This document shows, in pieces, positions 40,243 to 51,912 of a DNA stretch of 64,000 bases; the first letter of the stretch is position 1, and each line of letters starts with the position of its first letter. The position numbers and the translations under genes were made by a program. This DNA is from Enoplolaimus lenunculus (lineage: Eukaryota; Nematoda; Enoplea; Enoplida; Thoracostomopsidae), in NCBI GenBank assembly GCA_030248215.1, contig JASANG010001800.1:1-64000 (forward strand), read 5' to 3'. The notes beneath the pieces were generated by a model. That model searched no databases and was not told the DNA's origin. It saw only the letters and a program-made list of their open reading frames with translations.

Positions 40243-43200
40243 GTTCCCACCGGTGCCAAAACAGACGATGTATTTCGAGTTGCTGCAATGCTTGTAACGA
40301 AATGTTGCCTACCGGAAGGGCGACTGTGTTGCCAGCGTTTAAAGGATCTACATCTAGTTGCATCACACCTCGACGATTTGAAATTGCAACATGCAACAGG
40401 GTAACGTGATCTTGCAGTTGGTTTAGGGCAACACTATAACGCAACAGGTTGAAATTTGATTCCTCTGGCTCGACCGCGATTACTTTATAATTCATTCGAC
40501 TGATTGCAAGCGTATGTGTGCCTTAAATGTACTATACTAATAGTCTAACGCCTGTTTAGTTCATCAGTAATCGGGTTATCTACCAAAGTGGTATCACATA
40601 TGCTAGTCGCGTAAACGACCTCGTCTTGCTGGCTAAACTTCAAGAAGTTTCACGTTATTTAGCAGTTTGAGAATCAAGGTGTCGGTGTAAGACCGCCGTA
40701 ATACCCGTGAGGCATTGCCTAAACACTCACCAGGCTGGTAGTAAAACCACGTCTTATCGCAGGTTCCATAAATGACTGCGCTTAACAATCCGTACGCTGA
40801 AAGTTCGACCCCCGCTATGCAGGCCTGCTTCTTCAGCTCCATAGATGAAGGGTCTGAAGTCCCGGTACCTACTTAGACTAACAGCTCTAATTAATGAATG
40901 AGGTGCCACCACATGAACCACACAGTAAACACAGGCTCGAAGAATTAAATCGGAGCAACCTTAAATTAATAAATTGAAAATATTCATGCAACGTACCCCT
41001 AAATAAGAGGGATAGGCCAAAAACGCAACGTGTGCTGGTTACACTCTTTTGTACACAGAATCTACCCAGTTGCACACTCTTGTCATTATATACTCTTGTT
41101 TGTATAATTGTAAATATTGTGCATATTTATTCTGTGTATATAATGTGCAATACACTATCTGCGCAAATAAAGTAAGTTTCATAAATTCCAAATGGTCAAT
41201 TATTCAAATTGTGCCTCGTAGTTATAGGGAAATTGCTTATTCTTGTTCAAAATATCAATAACTCTTGACTAAACAAGACCGTAGCCAGCTCAACTTGCTA
41301 GTGGTGGTTAAAAAACTAGGTAGGGGCACCCAAGCATTTCACATGCTTATTAGCAAAATCGGAACTTTCGTACGCGAAGCAAAAGTGTTTCTATGGGTTC
41401 CGACCTTTAGTCTATAGATCTGTGATCTAAACTGCCTTACCAATATTAGCTCCAATATCAATGAGACCTTCAATATGGTAGAGTTTCATCATTTTAAGCA
41501 TTGTTTCTGTCATAAACTTCTCCCATAATCCACCGTCCCAGACTGTTGCAGAAATTGGTACATCGCGTGAGCGTGGATGTAGGCACATGATAAAACTTGA
41601 TATCAACGCTGTATTTGGTGTATGAACACAATTTGTGGCGTTCGGCACTGTTTTCATCTGCAATAGTAACATATAATTGTTTCCTGCCTAGAGTGTACTA
41701 TGAACAAGCAATGCACAGTGATTAACAGTTATGTAGTTTTCAAGTATGCAATTATTCAAATAAAAAATAACTAGTTATTTCAAAAATTAATTTATTATTT
41801 GCATTTTTTAACTTTTTACCAGCACATCGGGATTCTTAATCTTAAAATCAATGCGGTACATATGACGTGTATGGATTCAATTTGTAAATTTATAGGCACT
41901 GTTTTGCTATATTTAAAAATTAAATGGAATTTTTTTGAAAGATCGTAAAATAAAAACAACTAAACATGACTTTGAGTTTAGATTTTAAATAAAAAAGTTT
42001 TATTTCTCAAATCATAAAATTTTTTGTATTTATCAATTTTGTATCTGCGCGGATAAAAGCTTGTGATTTGACGGTGAACCAGTTGTGGTGACACGATTAA
42101 TAGTCGCATTAGGCATTGTTTTGAATAATTAAATTTTGAAAAACTGAAATCGTTCAAATGAAATTAATTTAAATATAAAAAGCAACAAAACATTTACGAA
42201 ATTTATGTTAAATTAAAACAAATGACCGACCATTCAAAGGTCAATACGTAATTTAAAGTTTTAACTTTCAGAGTTAGTTAAGCCCTATTCATAAGTGCGA
42301 ATTTTTGCAGCGAGAACTAGCACCTGCAACTTGCACGAGTTTCTTGTCGCCGCAAGTATTAGCAATGAAATATCATATTCATTATGAATCTTGACATGAG
42401 TTAGTGCTCATAATTTGCCGCCTACTGCAATAATTATTAAGCATAACCTATAAATCAACTGCTCTGCCAATGATGATGAATTAATTCGACTTGCACGCTA
42501 TTCATACCTACGAATTAATTCTTGGTTTATATTCATCATGAACATAATTGCAGCTGCAATTTGTTCGAATGAATTTTTGAAAAATTTGCAGCTGCAAACA
42601 TTCACCCTTGAAGAAGTTTCTATTCGAAATTTCTTGACTTGAACACAATTTCACACCGATGCGTTTTCTATTTAGTGTCTAAAAATGAAAAAAGTTCCGT
42701 CACAATCGTCGTAGACAGCGAAATATCAAACAAGTCTGATATTTGGATTAATTCAAGCTTCTTGAATAAATTTGAATTAATTCAGAAGCACTGAACAACA
42801 TGTCTTCCGTTTGTCCAATCAAAATGCAGGTGCAAGAAATCCAGCAAGTGCAACTGCGTTCACATGTGCGAATTAAAATCAATATCTTGAATTCTAGTGA
42901 ATTATTGGCAGCTGCAAGAACTGCAAACTGTTTTGTGACAAAACTTGCGCGTGAAAGTTGCATGTGCAAGTTTTTGCTGCAAAAACTTGCACGTGTGAAT
43001 AGGGTTTAAATTATATAATTTTAAATCTTGGAAATACTCAAAACCAAAAAAGTAGACCGAGCGCACGACCTCTGTTTAAGCCTTCACAATCTGCTGATGT
43101 TCTGGATAGGCAAAATCATTTCAGGAGTTACACGAATAGCATTTAATTTATTTTAAAAACAGGCCTAGCCCCCTAGCATTTCCATAGAATCAACACCTGA

Positions 43201-43425
43201 CCTGCTTACCGTTTTTGTAATATTATTTCTCTTATTGTTTTGTTTTTTATTGTGATTATTATTGTTTTGGTTGTTTTTGTTTTTCTTCTTTTTGTTGTTT
43301 TGACTGTTGCGTATGCGATTGTTCAAAGTATCTTGAGTCGAACAGATAAATAGTAAATATAGAGAAATTGAAAGTAGTACTAATAAGATAGCAAGCCGTC
43401 TACGCAAGCGAGCGCGCAAACGCAT
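39698..43425 (-). CDS. FkbM-family SAM-dependent methyltransferase, membrane-anchored, 3 exons, 418 aa
   Basis: Exons (minus strand): 43425-43210, 41657-41441, 40521-39698 (1257 nt). Phases fit: the ACG/GTAAGC donor is phase 0, and ATTG/GTAAGG to TTTAAG/GCACAC rebuilds a Gly codon. Residues 1-33 (MRLRARLRRRLAILLVLLSI...) form a basic cap plus one hydrophobic segment, a likely type II anchor. An Asn/Lys-rich linker follows. The SAM-binding motif I is LIDIGANIGTHTLAI, the second acidic motif KVIAVEPEESN. KIDIQTYE matches the late FkbM motif KIDxxGYE. FkbM enzymes are SAM-dependent O-methyltransferases; a Golgi-facing role on glycans or secreted substrates is inference. An insert of about 47 residues, mostly Asn, interrupts the domain at about 239-285. 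Introns hold SINE and MITE copies. Confidence 0.9.
40118..40242. repeat. ATT/GTT trinucleotide tract encoding poly-Asn inside FkbM exon 3
   Basis: A compound (ATT)n/(GTT)n tract on the plus strand reads AAT/AAC on the coding strand, with Asp, Lys, Ser, Thr and Met interruptions. It stays in frame with the conserved blocks on both sides. Confidence 0.92.
40783..40873 (+). mobile_element. tRNA-derived SINE fragment (FkbM intron 2)
   Basis: AGTTCGACCCCCGCTATGCA carries the B-box region. GGGTCTGAAGTCCCGGTACC matches, in the opposite orientation, the body end of the SINE at 19919-20055. Confidence 0.6.
40918..41090. mobile_element. Partial ACCAAGAG-family MITE (FkbM intron 2)
   Basis: AATCGGAGCAACCTTAAATT, GGCCAAAAACGCAACGTG and ACCCAGTTGCACACTCTTGT match the right half of the 5889-6216 element; the left end is lost. 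Confidence 0.6.
42282..43005. mobile_element. 724-bp MITE, GCCCTATTCA ends, TTAA target duplication (FkbM intron 1)
   Basis: TTAA at 42278-42281 and 43006-43009 flank the ends GCCCTATTCATAAGTGCGA and GTGCAAGTTTTTGCTGC...GTGAATAGGGT. The interior is full of GAATTAATTC palindromes and TGCAGCTGCAA words. TTAA duplication suggests a piggyBac-like mobiliser. Relatives: 18990-19319, 35939-36300 and the interrupted 49921-51912. Confidence 0.85.
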
Positions 43426-45475
43426 TGCAATAATACATCTGAAAAGATTGGTTTTAAGCCAAGAGCCGGATAATGAATTCAAATCTAATACTAGATCACA
43501 TTCAAATATCAGAACGTAGCTTACAGTGCTTCCTTCTGTGGCTAAAGGTACCCAAAGTGTTTGCCTGAAAAAGTTTAACACCTCATGCCGAAGCATCTTT
43601 AGCACTTAAACAACCACCCTAGTCCACTATCCTGCGTGTGTGCAGTGTTGCGTTCAGTTGCAATATTCGGTTGGCGCATGCTTCTTTTAAGGGCATCAAG
43701 TTTTCCATAGGAACTATAAAACAGGGTGGCTAAGATCCGGGATGGGAATCTCTGTCTAAATCTCGGCATATCTCGGTACTTGGCAGGTGTCGGTTTCTTG
43801 AGTCTCAGTGGTTTGGAACGAACACAAGAAGTCGATGATTCAGCAAATGCTTAGTAAAATGCAGAAGTTAATATTGTTGAAGCAAGTAATACCTGATGAA
43901 TAACATTTCGCTGTGAATCTATGAATTTTTACAGTTTACGCAATAAATATTAGCAGATATTCTGAAAACACACTAAAAACTATGCAAAAACACAAAAAAT
44001 ACGAAAAAAACATTAGAAATAATCTTTTTGTAAAACGTTTTTTTCGGTGATGACCAAAAGTTGACCAAGACGGAGACTTTTCGTACTTTAGGCTTAGTTT
44101 TTTAGGAATAAAAGGAACATGATCAGATATATTCTGTTGCACCTCTAAAATAACACTCGTCATTAATGCCTGGTTTTGCAGACTTTAGAGTACAACACTA
44201 ATAATGCTTGTGAACGTACAAGATCACATGTAAACATTTACATTACATGTGTGATAGAAAAAATATGTAAAAATGAGTCAACTAGTTCAATGAGAGTTGA
44301 CACAAATACGAATGATGGTATAAATTTTTTGAAGTTTTTAAAAAAACATCCGGCAAGTTAAAATTCCGGAGCTGGAGCCGGGGCCGGATGTCGATTTTTG
44401 CCGGAGCCGGTGGCGGATATCCGGTTGCATTATATATATGATTTAAGCTTATTTTTGAGAGATCTCTGCAATTAAAGCTTCCGTAATTAATTTTGTACAA
44501 ATCATTTTCTAAACATCACTAACACATTGCCATTTGTAGGTTGCGCACAAATAAAGTCTATACTGTCCTGCTGGAACGGTATGCACATCCATACCGTCTA
44601 CCAGACTTACGTTTTGTCCAGTGATGGCATAGCTAATTGGCGGATAATGAGTTCAGCGCAACGGTGTGCAGACAAAATTTATGCGGCAATAGCGGAGTTG
44701 CTAGTTAAAATTTCAAATGTTAGTCCTTGTATATGCCATATGTTTTGAAAGCAGATAATATAACGAAATCATTTAAAATGTTTGTAAAAAAGTTCAGTTC
44801 TGAGCTGCACTGCGGTATATCAGGCATCGGGCTAAAAATGATTGAATATCTAATGCATATTGCTACAGCAATATTTTGGATTTCCACTGTGAAATGCTAA
44901 CATCTCAATTTGGAGTACCAAAGTTAATTGTTTGCGACACGCACTAGCCCGTTATAACAAATAAATGATTGATGAAAACATACGCACAGCTTTAGTATTC
45001 TGAAAATAGGACTTCATGAAAAGTATAAACCGTGCTTGTGTTGTGTCTGAGCGTTTGTTTTTAGACTGTTTAATGCTTGCATGGGACCAAGTTGGTTTGC
45101 TTCAAAATTTGTGCGTTCTGGATTAATAGACGTCATAAAGAATTATCGGCTACGCACGCTCATGCGCAAAACCGTATTCGAGACAAAACTTTTGCAATCA
45201 GTTTACAATCCTGGATTTCTAAACGATGACTGAATTTATGAAACTCTACATAAGTAAAACCGTCAAAGACGAAACTACGCGGTGAAGAGGTGGTCCGCCG
45301 CTCTCGTGCAAACACTTTCGCCCCCGCCAGAATGTTTTCAAAGCATTAAAATAATTTTGTTAGGAAATTGTTGCTTTGGACATCTTACGTCCTCAGCAAA
45401 CAACTCCCGCTTGCATGGCTAAATGCTGAACAAGCTGATCGTTGTTCAGCTAATATAATTTTAAGCTCTTGCACT
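43426..45475. other. Intergenic stretch upstream of FkbM, no gene recognised
   Basis: 44350-44420 is a GGAGCCGG/CCGGATGTC-rich patch of the CCGGATAT style. Short open frames at 43936-44163 and 44527-44748 do not resemble a family I know. 45232-45260 is a small piece of the CASTGGCTG-type MITE. Confidence 0.35.
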
Positions 45476-45630
45476 GCCCGCCACATTTCGCACTAAGTTA
45501 GGCTTAGGAAAAGACTTACGCCTATGCCTAAGCCTTGGCGTGTAAGTATTTGCTTAGCTTTTCGCAAAGCCTAAGAAGAACAAGCCTAAACGTGAACATA
45601 AGCTTAACTCTAAGCCTATGTCTTAAATTA
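45476..45630. repeat. Degenerate CCTAAG/TTAGGC hexamer patch
   Basis: Repeated words TTAGGCTTAGG, GCCTATGCCTAAGCC, GCCTAAG and AAGCCTATG over about 150 bp. They resemble the nematode telomere hexamer TTAGGC/GCCTAA, but no perfect run is present. Confidence 0.5.
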
Positions 45631-46357
45631 AAATATGGGAAAACTGCACAAGACTTCAAAACCTTATCATCTACCTAGGTGAACGTTGGCAGAAGTGTTA
45701 TCAAAATTTTATTATCTGTGACAAATCAAGCACGGTTTTTTTATTATTAAAACAATGCCTGCAGACTGCGCAGTTTATGAATACAAAAGTCAAGAAGCTA
45801 TTCGCTCTAAAATATCAAGCAAAACATTTCATGGCAATGGCCACCTATTTTAATTGTTGCGGCACTGGTGATTTTAAAATTGAACGGTTTTAAGACTTTA
45901 CAGACTGCACAGTACGGTGCGGAAAAGTTTAACAATTAAAACCAGAAAGAACTTTGCACTGTGCACTACTGTGACAAGTGCTAATATTCTCAAATGTGTA
46001 TAGCAACTTTAAACTCTCTAACTATTGCAGTTGCTAAACTCATCACTAACTTGTGAAACATGCTACACAGAACAAAGAATACCAGGCCAATGTGGTTGGA
46101 ATTTTAGCTGCTGCGTGTAGATGGATTATTGTCGGCATTAATAAAATGTGCGTGTGTGAAAATTTGTATTTATAAAAAACAAAAGTAAATCGATATTTCA
46201 ATAGTTTTTCCAGGTGGCAATGCGACACCCAAACCATATTTCAAACTAAAAACACAAACAAAACTTAGTTCACACCTTAATGCACAACTTAAAGGAAGTG
46301 TAAGCAGAAAATAATTGATGAGTAGGGTTTTATAAATTGGTTGGTTGGTTTTGATAC

Positions 46358-47105
46358 AGACTTGGTGCTTGGCCGCGAGTATTCAAAAATTTGCTCAGGT
46401 CCCAGCGGGGTTCGGTGCCAGAGACCTCGTGAGGAAAATTACAAAAAGCTTGAAAAAGGAATAGAGGAGGGTAACGTTGATAGATTTAAAAAAGTATACC
46501 TTTCATAAGTATCTTTGTCAAGGTTGGTAACATAGAAATAGGCTGTGTTATGAATACTTGGCGAAAAACATTGAGAAAACGCACATTTTGTGCATTTTTG
46601 TCAGAGTATACCAGAAAAAAAAATTTGCAGAAAAAGGCGTGAACAGGCTTGAAGGTGATTCTATACAGTGCCTGGGACTCTACTGAGTAAATGGCGTTTA
46701 AATTGTTAAAGGCAATCCAGGTTTTGGTCGATTTTGGTGCTGTGACTAGGCACTCGATACGAGTAGCTAGCTAATAATGGATCATCTACGTAATAATTCG
46801 CGCACAGTTGTAAAAAAATTGACCACCCACCCCCTTAGGACCAGTGTGAAAAGAGATGCTTTAAAAAGGGCCTAATGACAATACACACCCTGTATGTAGA
46901 CAGTCGGATTTGTCCTGACAGTGTTCGAAAGGAGTAGGGACAAAACAGAGTCCCTCGGCTAAAATAAATATAGCAAGGACAATGTAAAGGTGTAAAACAA
47001 CTTAAGAAACGGCTATACTACCAAGGACTTGGGGCTACGCCGCAAGTATCTAAAAATTTTGCTCAGGTCCCAGCGGTGTTCGGGCCAGGAATAAAAAGTT
47101 TGGGT
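46358..47105 (+). repeat. Direct repeat pair, about 665 bp apart
   Basis: Two diverged copies of a segment of roughly 80 bp (46358-46440 and 47023-47105), sharing GCTCAGGTCCCAGCGG, AGTAT(T/C)(C/T)AAAAAT and GACTTGG. Between them is no recognisable gene. The segment may be part of a larger tandem or of a decayed element. Confidence 0.55.
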
Positions 47106-49591
47106 AAAAAAGACGGAATTTTGGAAGTTGTGCGTTGTGGATAGCGCACAATATTACTGACGTGGGAAATATTTTTTTGGGAAAAGTAAAAATATGCCGT
47201 TGTATATGACTCAGACGACAATGGTATAGGTCTCGTCAATGTATCTAAAAATTCGTGTTTCGGCGTTTTTCGCCTCAGAATCCGTAAAATTATACACACA
47301 GAATTTCAAAATTTCTGAGCGTAACCGCCGAATAACTTGTTTCTATCCCATGGTCAGGGTATTTTTATTGCTCGGCTCGTCGGGCTGAATCGAATGGTAC
47401 CAACTTTGACAACCTATCTCAGAATTCGCATTTTTGCATTTTTGTGCCCTAGTGCTGTTTTGCATAAATACAGGATACTAGATACAGTAAACGGCCACTA
47501 CCTTTAAAACATTGATCCCAAGCCTCAAGACCTACCCCAACAGTAAACCCTTACCAATATTCCTAAAACTATCTATAAGTACAGGCCGCCCTACGAGAAA
47601 TTCCTACGCTTCTTCGTCCGATCCCAAATTTCTCCCACCAGGCGTCCCGAGGTCCCCTCATATCAAAAAATCCTATCCCACTGCTACAAAGCGACTTCCC
47701 TATTTAGATTTTACTCGGATCGAGAACCCCCTTTTGTCGAAACCCGGAACGCCCCTCCGACTCAAATTATTCTCCTGCAAGATTCAAAATTCAAAGCGAC
47801 AACCCTGAAGTATTTTGAAAACCTATCTCTGTCTACGGGTCACTGCACCCTGAATTTTTGAAAACATCAAATATTTGCAATGCAATACAAGTTAGAAATT
47901 TTAACCATTAATCATGCTCTGATGATGGCTGTAAAACTAGAGGGATACGCGCTTGCTATAAGAAACGGAGGAACCTGAATTATTAAGAAGGGGTACAGCA
48001 AGGGACGCAAGGGAATACCTAGCGGATGCATTCCTCATACCGGCAAGAACCGTATTGGCCTGCTAAAATCCGGGTCACTACACATTCTTACTGTGAATTC
48101 CCGCACATCCGGTGTGCGCGTTCCGCCCTGTCTGGGTTTCCTTCCCCCATTGTGTAAACTTGGCTTACGACTACGCAATCTACCAAGATAGCTGAGTTAC
48201 GAAGCGCAAGCTATAGAGCGTCTTACACGGTAACACCGAAAGGAGAGTCGTAGGGCAAACTGCTTTGGGCTATATTTCCTTGAGATCAACTATAGGTCTC
48301 ACTTCATTCTAGCACCTCGGGCTGGGTATCTCCTCGTTGCCCTCTAGTTGCGGCTACGCCGTCGCTCACAGCGTCTTCTCAGATTAAAAATTAACCCTGG
48401 CTTCGCAGTCTACCCCCGAAAGAAAATATATCCAAACGATGGACCACCCGTTCAATACTCGGAACGCCCTTTTCACTTAAGATACCCCCCGCAAAGTTCA
48501 AACTCGCACGATATCTCCGAAGCATTTTTAAAACTCATCGCTGCTTTGTGAGTCATTACTCCCGGTATCTCTAAACCTCAGCATAAACGCTGGAAATTCA
48601 AAACAACTTGAAGTTGCAGTTATTAGTCACTTCAAATGATGGCCATAAAATTTCTGTGCATCATGTTATCTTGCTCGAAAGACACAGGCGTGCGGCGAGA
48701 AACTCAACGTTCTAATGCACCAGAAAGAAACACAGTGGAGATTATACACCCTGCGAATTCCCCCTAATGCCAGAGTGGGAGACCATACTCATCCACTAAG
48801 GATCCCAAACGAGCTGGCCCCCTTTTTCCTCGCCCTTACGATTTCGGCTGCTAGTGCTGCGTTGCTCTTCTCCAGAACGCTAATCCGTAATACATACAGT
48901 AATAACGCCTATGCAATGCATTAGTTCTGTGTAAGTGAACATCTAATCAGTTCCCGTACAATTTGTGTGAGTCTAGTCAGTTTTAGCTAGGCACTGATAA
49001 CTGGAGGAGTTGAGCCGAAGTGCTCTCCTCAGCGTGTTGTATGCGGAGAAATCGGCCTCCACGGTTAGTCCTAACACAGCCCCTTTAGCTTGTCTCACCG
49101 TTTTGCACGGGGCTCGATTCCTGCGCCCAACATAACAACCCCATCCTGTTCGACTCCTATAGCGGCCTTGCAGCCTTCAAATTTGCAAAATTTCCAGCAC
49201 ACTCTAAGACTTTGCCTCCCAGCAATAATCTACCAATTTTATCCTATTGTTTCGTTAAGAGGCACCGGTCGGATGTGCAATTTAAAACAATGCAATGCAA
49301 CAATTCAGATTCAGGCGAAAACGGAAAGGCGTACGAAAAATAAAATTTTCAAAATTTTCAATCATAGACTGTGTGATCGTAGGGGCCGGTCGTGGCGTTC
49401 TAGACGGAAATTCAGGGCAGCAACGGCTAGGGGTAAGTTCTAACTGTACCTTATCAACCAGAAAATTTGAGCTAAGCCTAATAATGTAGAAACGACACAA
49501 CATCAATGTGCAAAAAATAAAACACTGCGTAGTAATGGATATTGCAAAATAACCCAAAAGAAACGCCAAAAAAGGAAGAATAGCACATCAT
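47106..49591. other. Unassigned, GC-richer stretch with loose internal repeats
   Basis: Open frames rich in Pro, Ser and Arg (47512-47808, 48348-48551, 49090-49443) have no recognisable domain. Two segments (about 47750-47850 and 48460-48570) share GGAACGCCC, GCAA(G/A)(A/G)TTCAAA and a following GTCACTGC/GTCATTACT-like ending, so a large, decayed repeat is likely. I saw no plausible splice-consistent gene. Confidence 0.3.
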
Positions 49592-49737
49592 CAATGCAAA
49601 AATACTACGCATTAAAGAATGGCAAAATGACAATTATTTTATAGCATTAACAAGTGACGAATATCAATGCAAAAATACTACGTATTAAAGAATGGCAAAA
49701 TGACAATTATTTCATAGCATTAACAAGTGACCAAACT
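49592..49737 (+). repeat. 73-bp tandem duplication
   Basis: CAATGCAAAAATACTACG begins at 49592 and 49665. The two 73-bp copies differ at only a few positions and end in AGCATTAACAAGTGAC. Recent local duplication; no gene. Confidence 0.9.
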
Positions 49738-49920
49738 CAGTCCACGGATTACGTATCCACGCGAGGGTTAAACGCATGGTCAAATTAAAGACTATGAAGC
49801 AACTCATACCGGGAAAGCTCGTACGGCGCGTTCTCGGATCCAATGGTATTCCTGCATAAATCTTGACATACATTATGTAAATAATTTGCGTACTGTTGAA
49901 ATAAATATCAAGCACAAGCT

Positions 49921-51912
49921 ATAAATAATCAGTTCAGTTCAGCCAATGATGATGAATTAATTCGACTTGAAAGGCTATTCATGGCTATGAATTAATTCTT
50001 GGCGATATTAATCATTAATAAAATGCAGCTGCAAGTTCTTCGAATGAATAAAGAACGTCCTAATTGAAATTTCTAGACTTGAACACGCTGTCATAACGAT
50101 ACAATTTCTATTTAGTGTTTAACCCTTTATCACATGAATATTTTCTATTTCCCCTGAGACCTACTTTTACGCTAGGATTCGCACTCCAGTGACTGGAGTG
50201 GGAGGCGTATACTATCACCACTCAGCTATAGGAGCTTGACGCTCGAGCCGAAGGGGGCTCTCACGTCTTGTGGTGATTTAGTACTATGTATATCTGTTGC
50301 AATTGTTAAACACTGTGGGATATATATTATTTAATGTATATACGCTGCGCTGAGTTGCCTATGGGCAACTCAATGTGCGAAGGGGTCATAGATAGTAAAC
50401 TGAAAATTTTTCGCTTATAGATAGTAAACTGAAAATTTTTCGCTTAACCCTTTATCACATAAATATCGTTCATTTCCCCTGAGATCTACTTTTATGCTAG
50501 GATTCGAACTCCAGTGACTGCAGTGGGAGGCGCATATCATCACCACTCAGCTATAAGAGCTTGACGCTCGGGTCCGAGGGGGCTCTCACGTCTTGTGGTG
50601 ATTTAGTACTATGTATATCTGTTACAATTGTTAAACACTGTGCAATATATATTATTTAATGTATATACACTGTGCTGAGTTGCCTATGGGCACCTCAATG
50701 TGAGAAGGGGTTATAGATAGTAAACTGAAAATTTTTCGCTTAACCCTTTATCTCATGAATATTTTCCCCTGAGACCTACTTTAATGCTAGGATTCGAACT
50801 CCAGTGACTGGAGTGGGAGGCGTATATCATCACCACTCAGCTATAGGAGCTTGACGCTCGGGCCCGAGGGGGCTCTCACGTCTTGTGGTGATTTAGTACT
50901 ATGTATATCTGTTGCAATTGTTAAACACTGTGCGTTATATATTATTTAATGTATATACACTGCGCGGAGCAGCCTATGGGCAACTCAATGTGAGAAGGGG
51001 TTATAGATAGTAAACTGAAAATTGTTCGCTTAACCATTTATCACATGAATATTTTCTATTTCCCCAGAATCCTACTTTTATGCAAGGATTCAAACCCTAG
51101 TGACTGGAGTGGGAGGCGTATACCATCACCACTCAGCTATAGGAGCTTGACGCTCGAGCCCGAGGGGGTTCTCACGTCTTGTGGTGATTTAGTACTATGT
51201 ATATCTGTTGCAATTGTTAAACACTGTGCGATATATATTATTTAATGTATATACACTGCGCTGAATTGCCTATGGGCAACTCAATGTGAGAAGGGGTTAG
51301 ATAGTAAACTGAAAATTTTTCGCTTAACCCTTTATCTCACGAATATTTTCCCCTGAGACCTACTTTAATGCTAGGATTCGAACTCCAGTGACTGGAGTGG
51401 GAGGCGTATATCATCACCACTCAGCTATAAGAGCTTGACGCTCGGGTCCGAGGGGGCTCTCACGTCTTGTGGTGATTTAGTACTATGTATATCTGTTACA
51501 ATTGTTAAACACTGTGCAATATATATTATTTAATGTATATACACTGTGCTGAGTTGCCTATGGGCAACTCAATGTGAGAAGGTGTTAAAAATTTAAACAA
51601 AACTTGTCATAATCGCTGTAGATTGTGAAATATCAAACAAATTTTATATTTGAATTAATTCAAGTCTCTTGAATAAATTCAAGTTTGAATTAATTCAGGA
51701 GGCGCACTGCAACACGGTTTTCAATCGCCCAATCAAAATGCACGTGCAAGAAATCCAAGCGAACTGTAACTCCGTTCATACCTGCGAATTAAACTTATTA
51801 GCACAAATGACAGTTAATTATTTGCAGTTGCAAGAACTTTCAAGCTGTTTTATGATCAAAGTTGAATATGCAAGCTTTTGCTGCAAAAACTTGCACCTAT
51901 GAATAGGGCTTT
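49921..51912 (+). mobile_element. MITE of the GAATAGGGC/TTAA family split by a satellite-MITE array
   Basis: 49940-50118 and 51589-51912 match consecutive parts of the 42282-43005 element: GATGATGAATTAATTCGACT and TTTCTATTTAGTGTTTAA on the left, then ATCGCTGTAGATTGTGAAAT on to TTGCACCTATGAATAGGGCT on the right. The 1.47 kb between them is array 50119-51588. The left terminus is missing and the right target site has drifted to TTAG. Confidence 0.8.
50119..51588 (+). repeat. Older five-unit array of the satellite MITE, flanked by TTAA
   Basis: Units start with CCCTTT(A)TCACATGAATAT at about 50123, 50448, 50743, 51033 and 51328. Each ends in AACTCAATGTGAGAAGGGG or a close variant. Spacers (ATAGATAGTAAACTG) are single or double. 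Units differ from each other and from the 1-5605 array at many sites, so this array is older. TTAA lies at 50119-50122 and 51585-51588. The tRNA-like module keeps A and B boxes in most units. Confidence 0.92.

Noticed and set aside
39972-40409. Plus-strand open frames rich in Leu or Ile
   Set aside because: They are antisense of the poly-Asn tract in the FkbM exon, whose minus-strand frame has conserved motifs.
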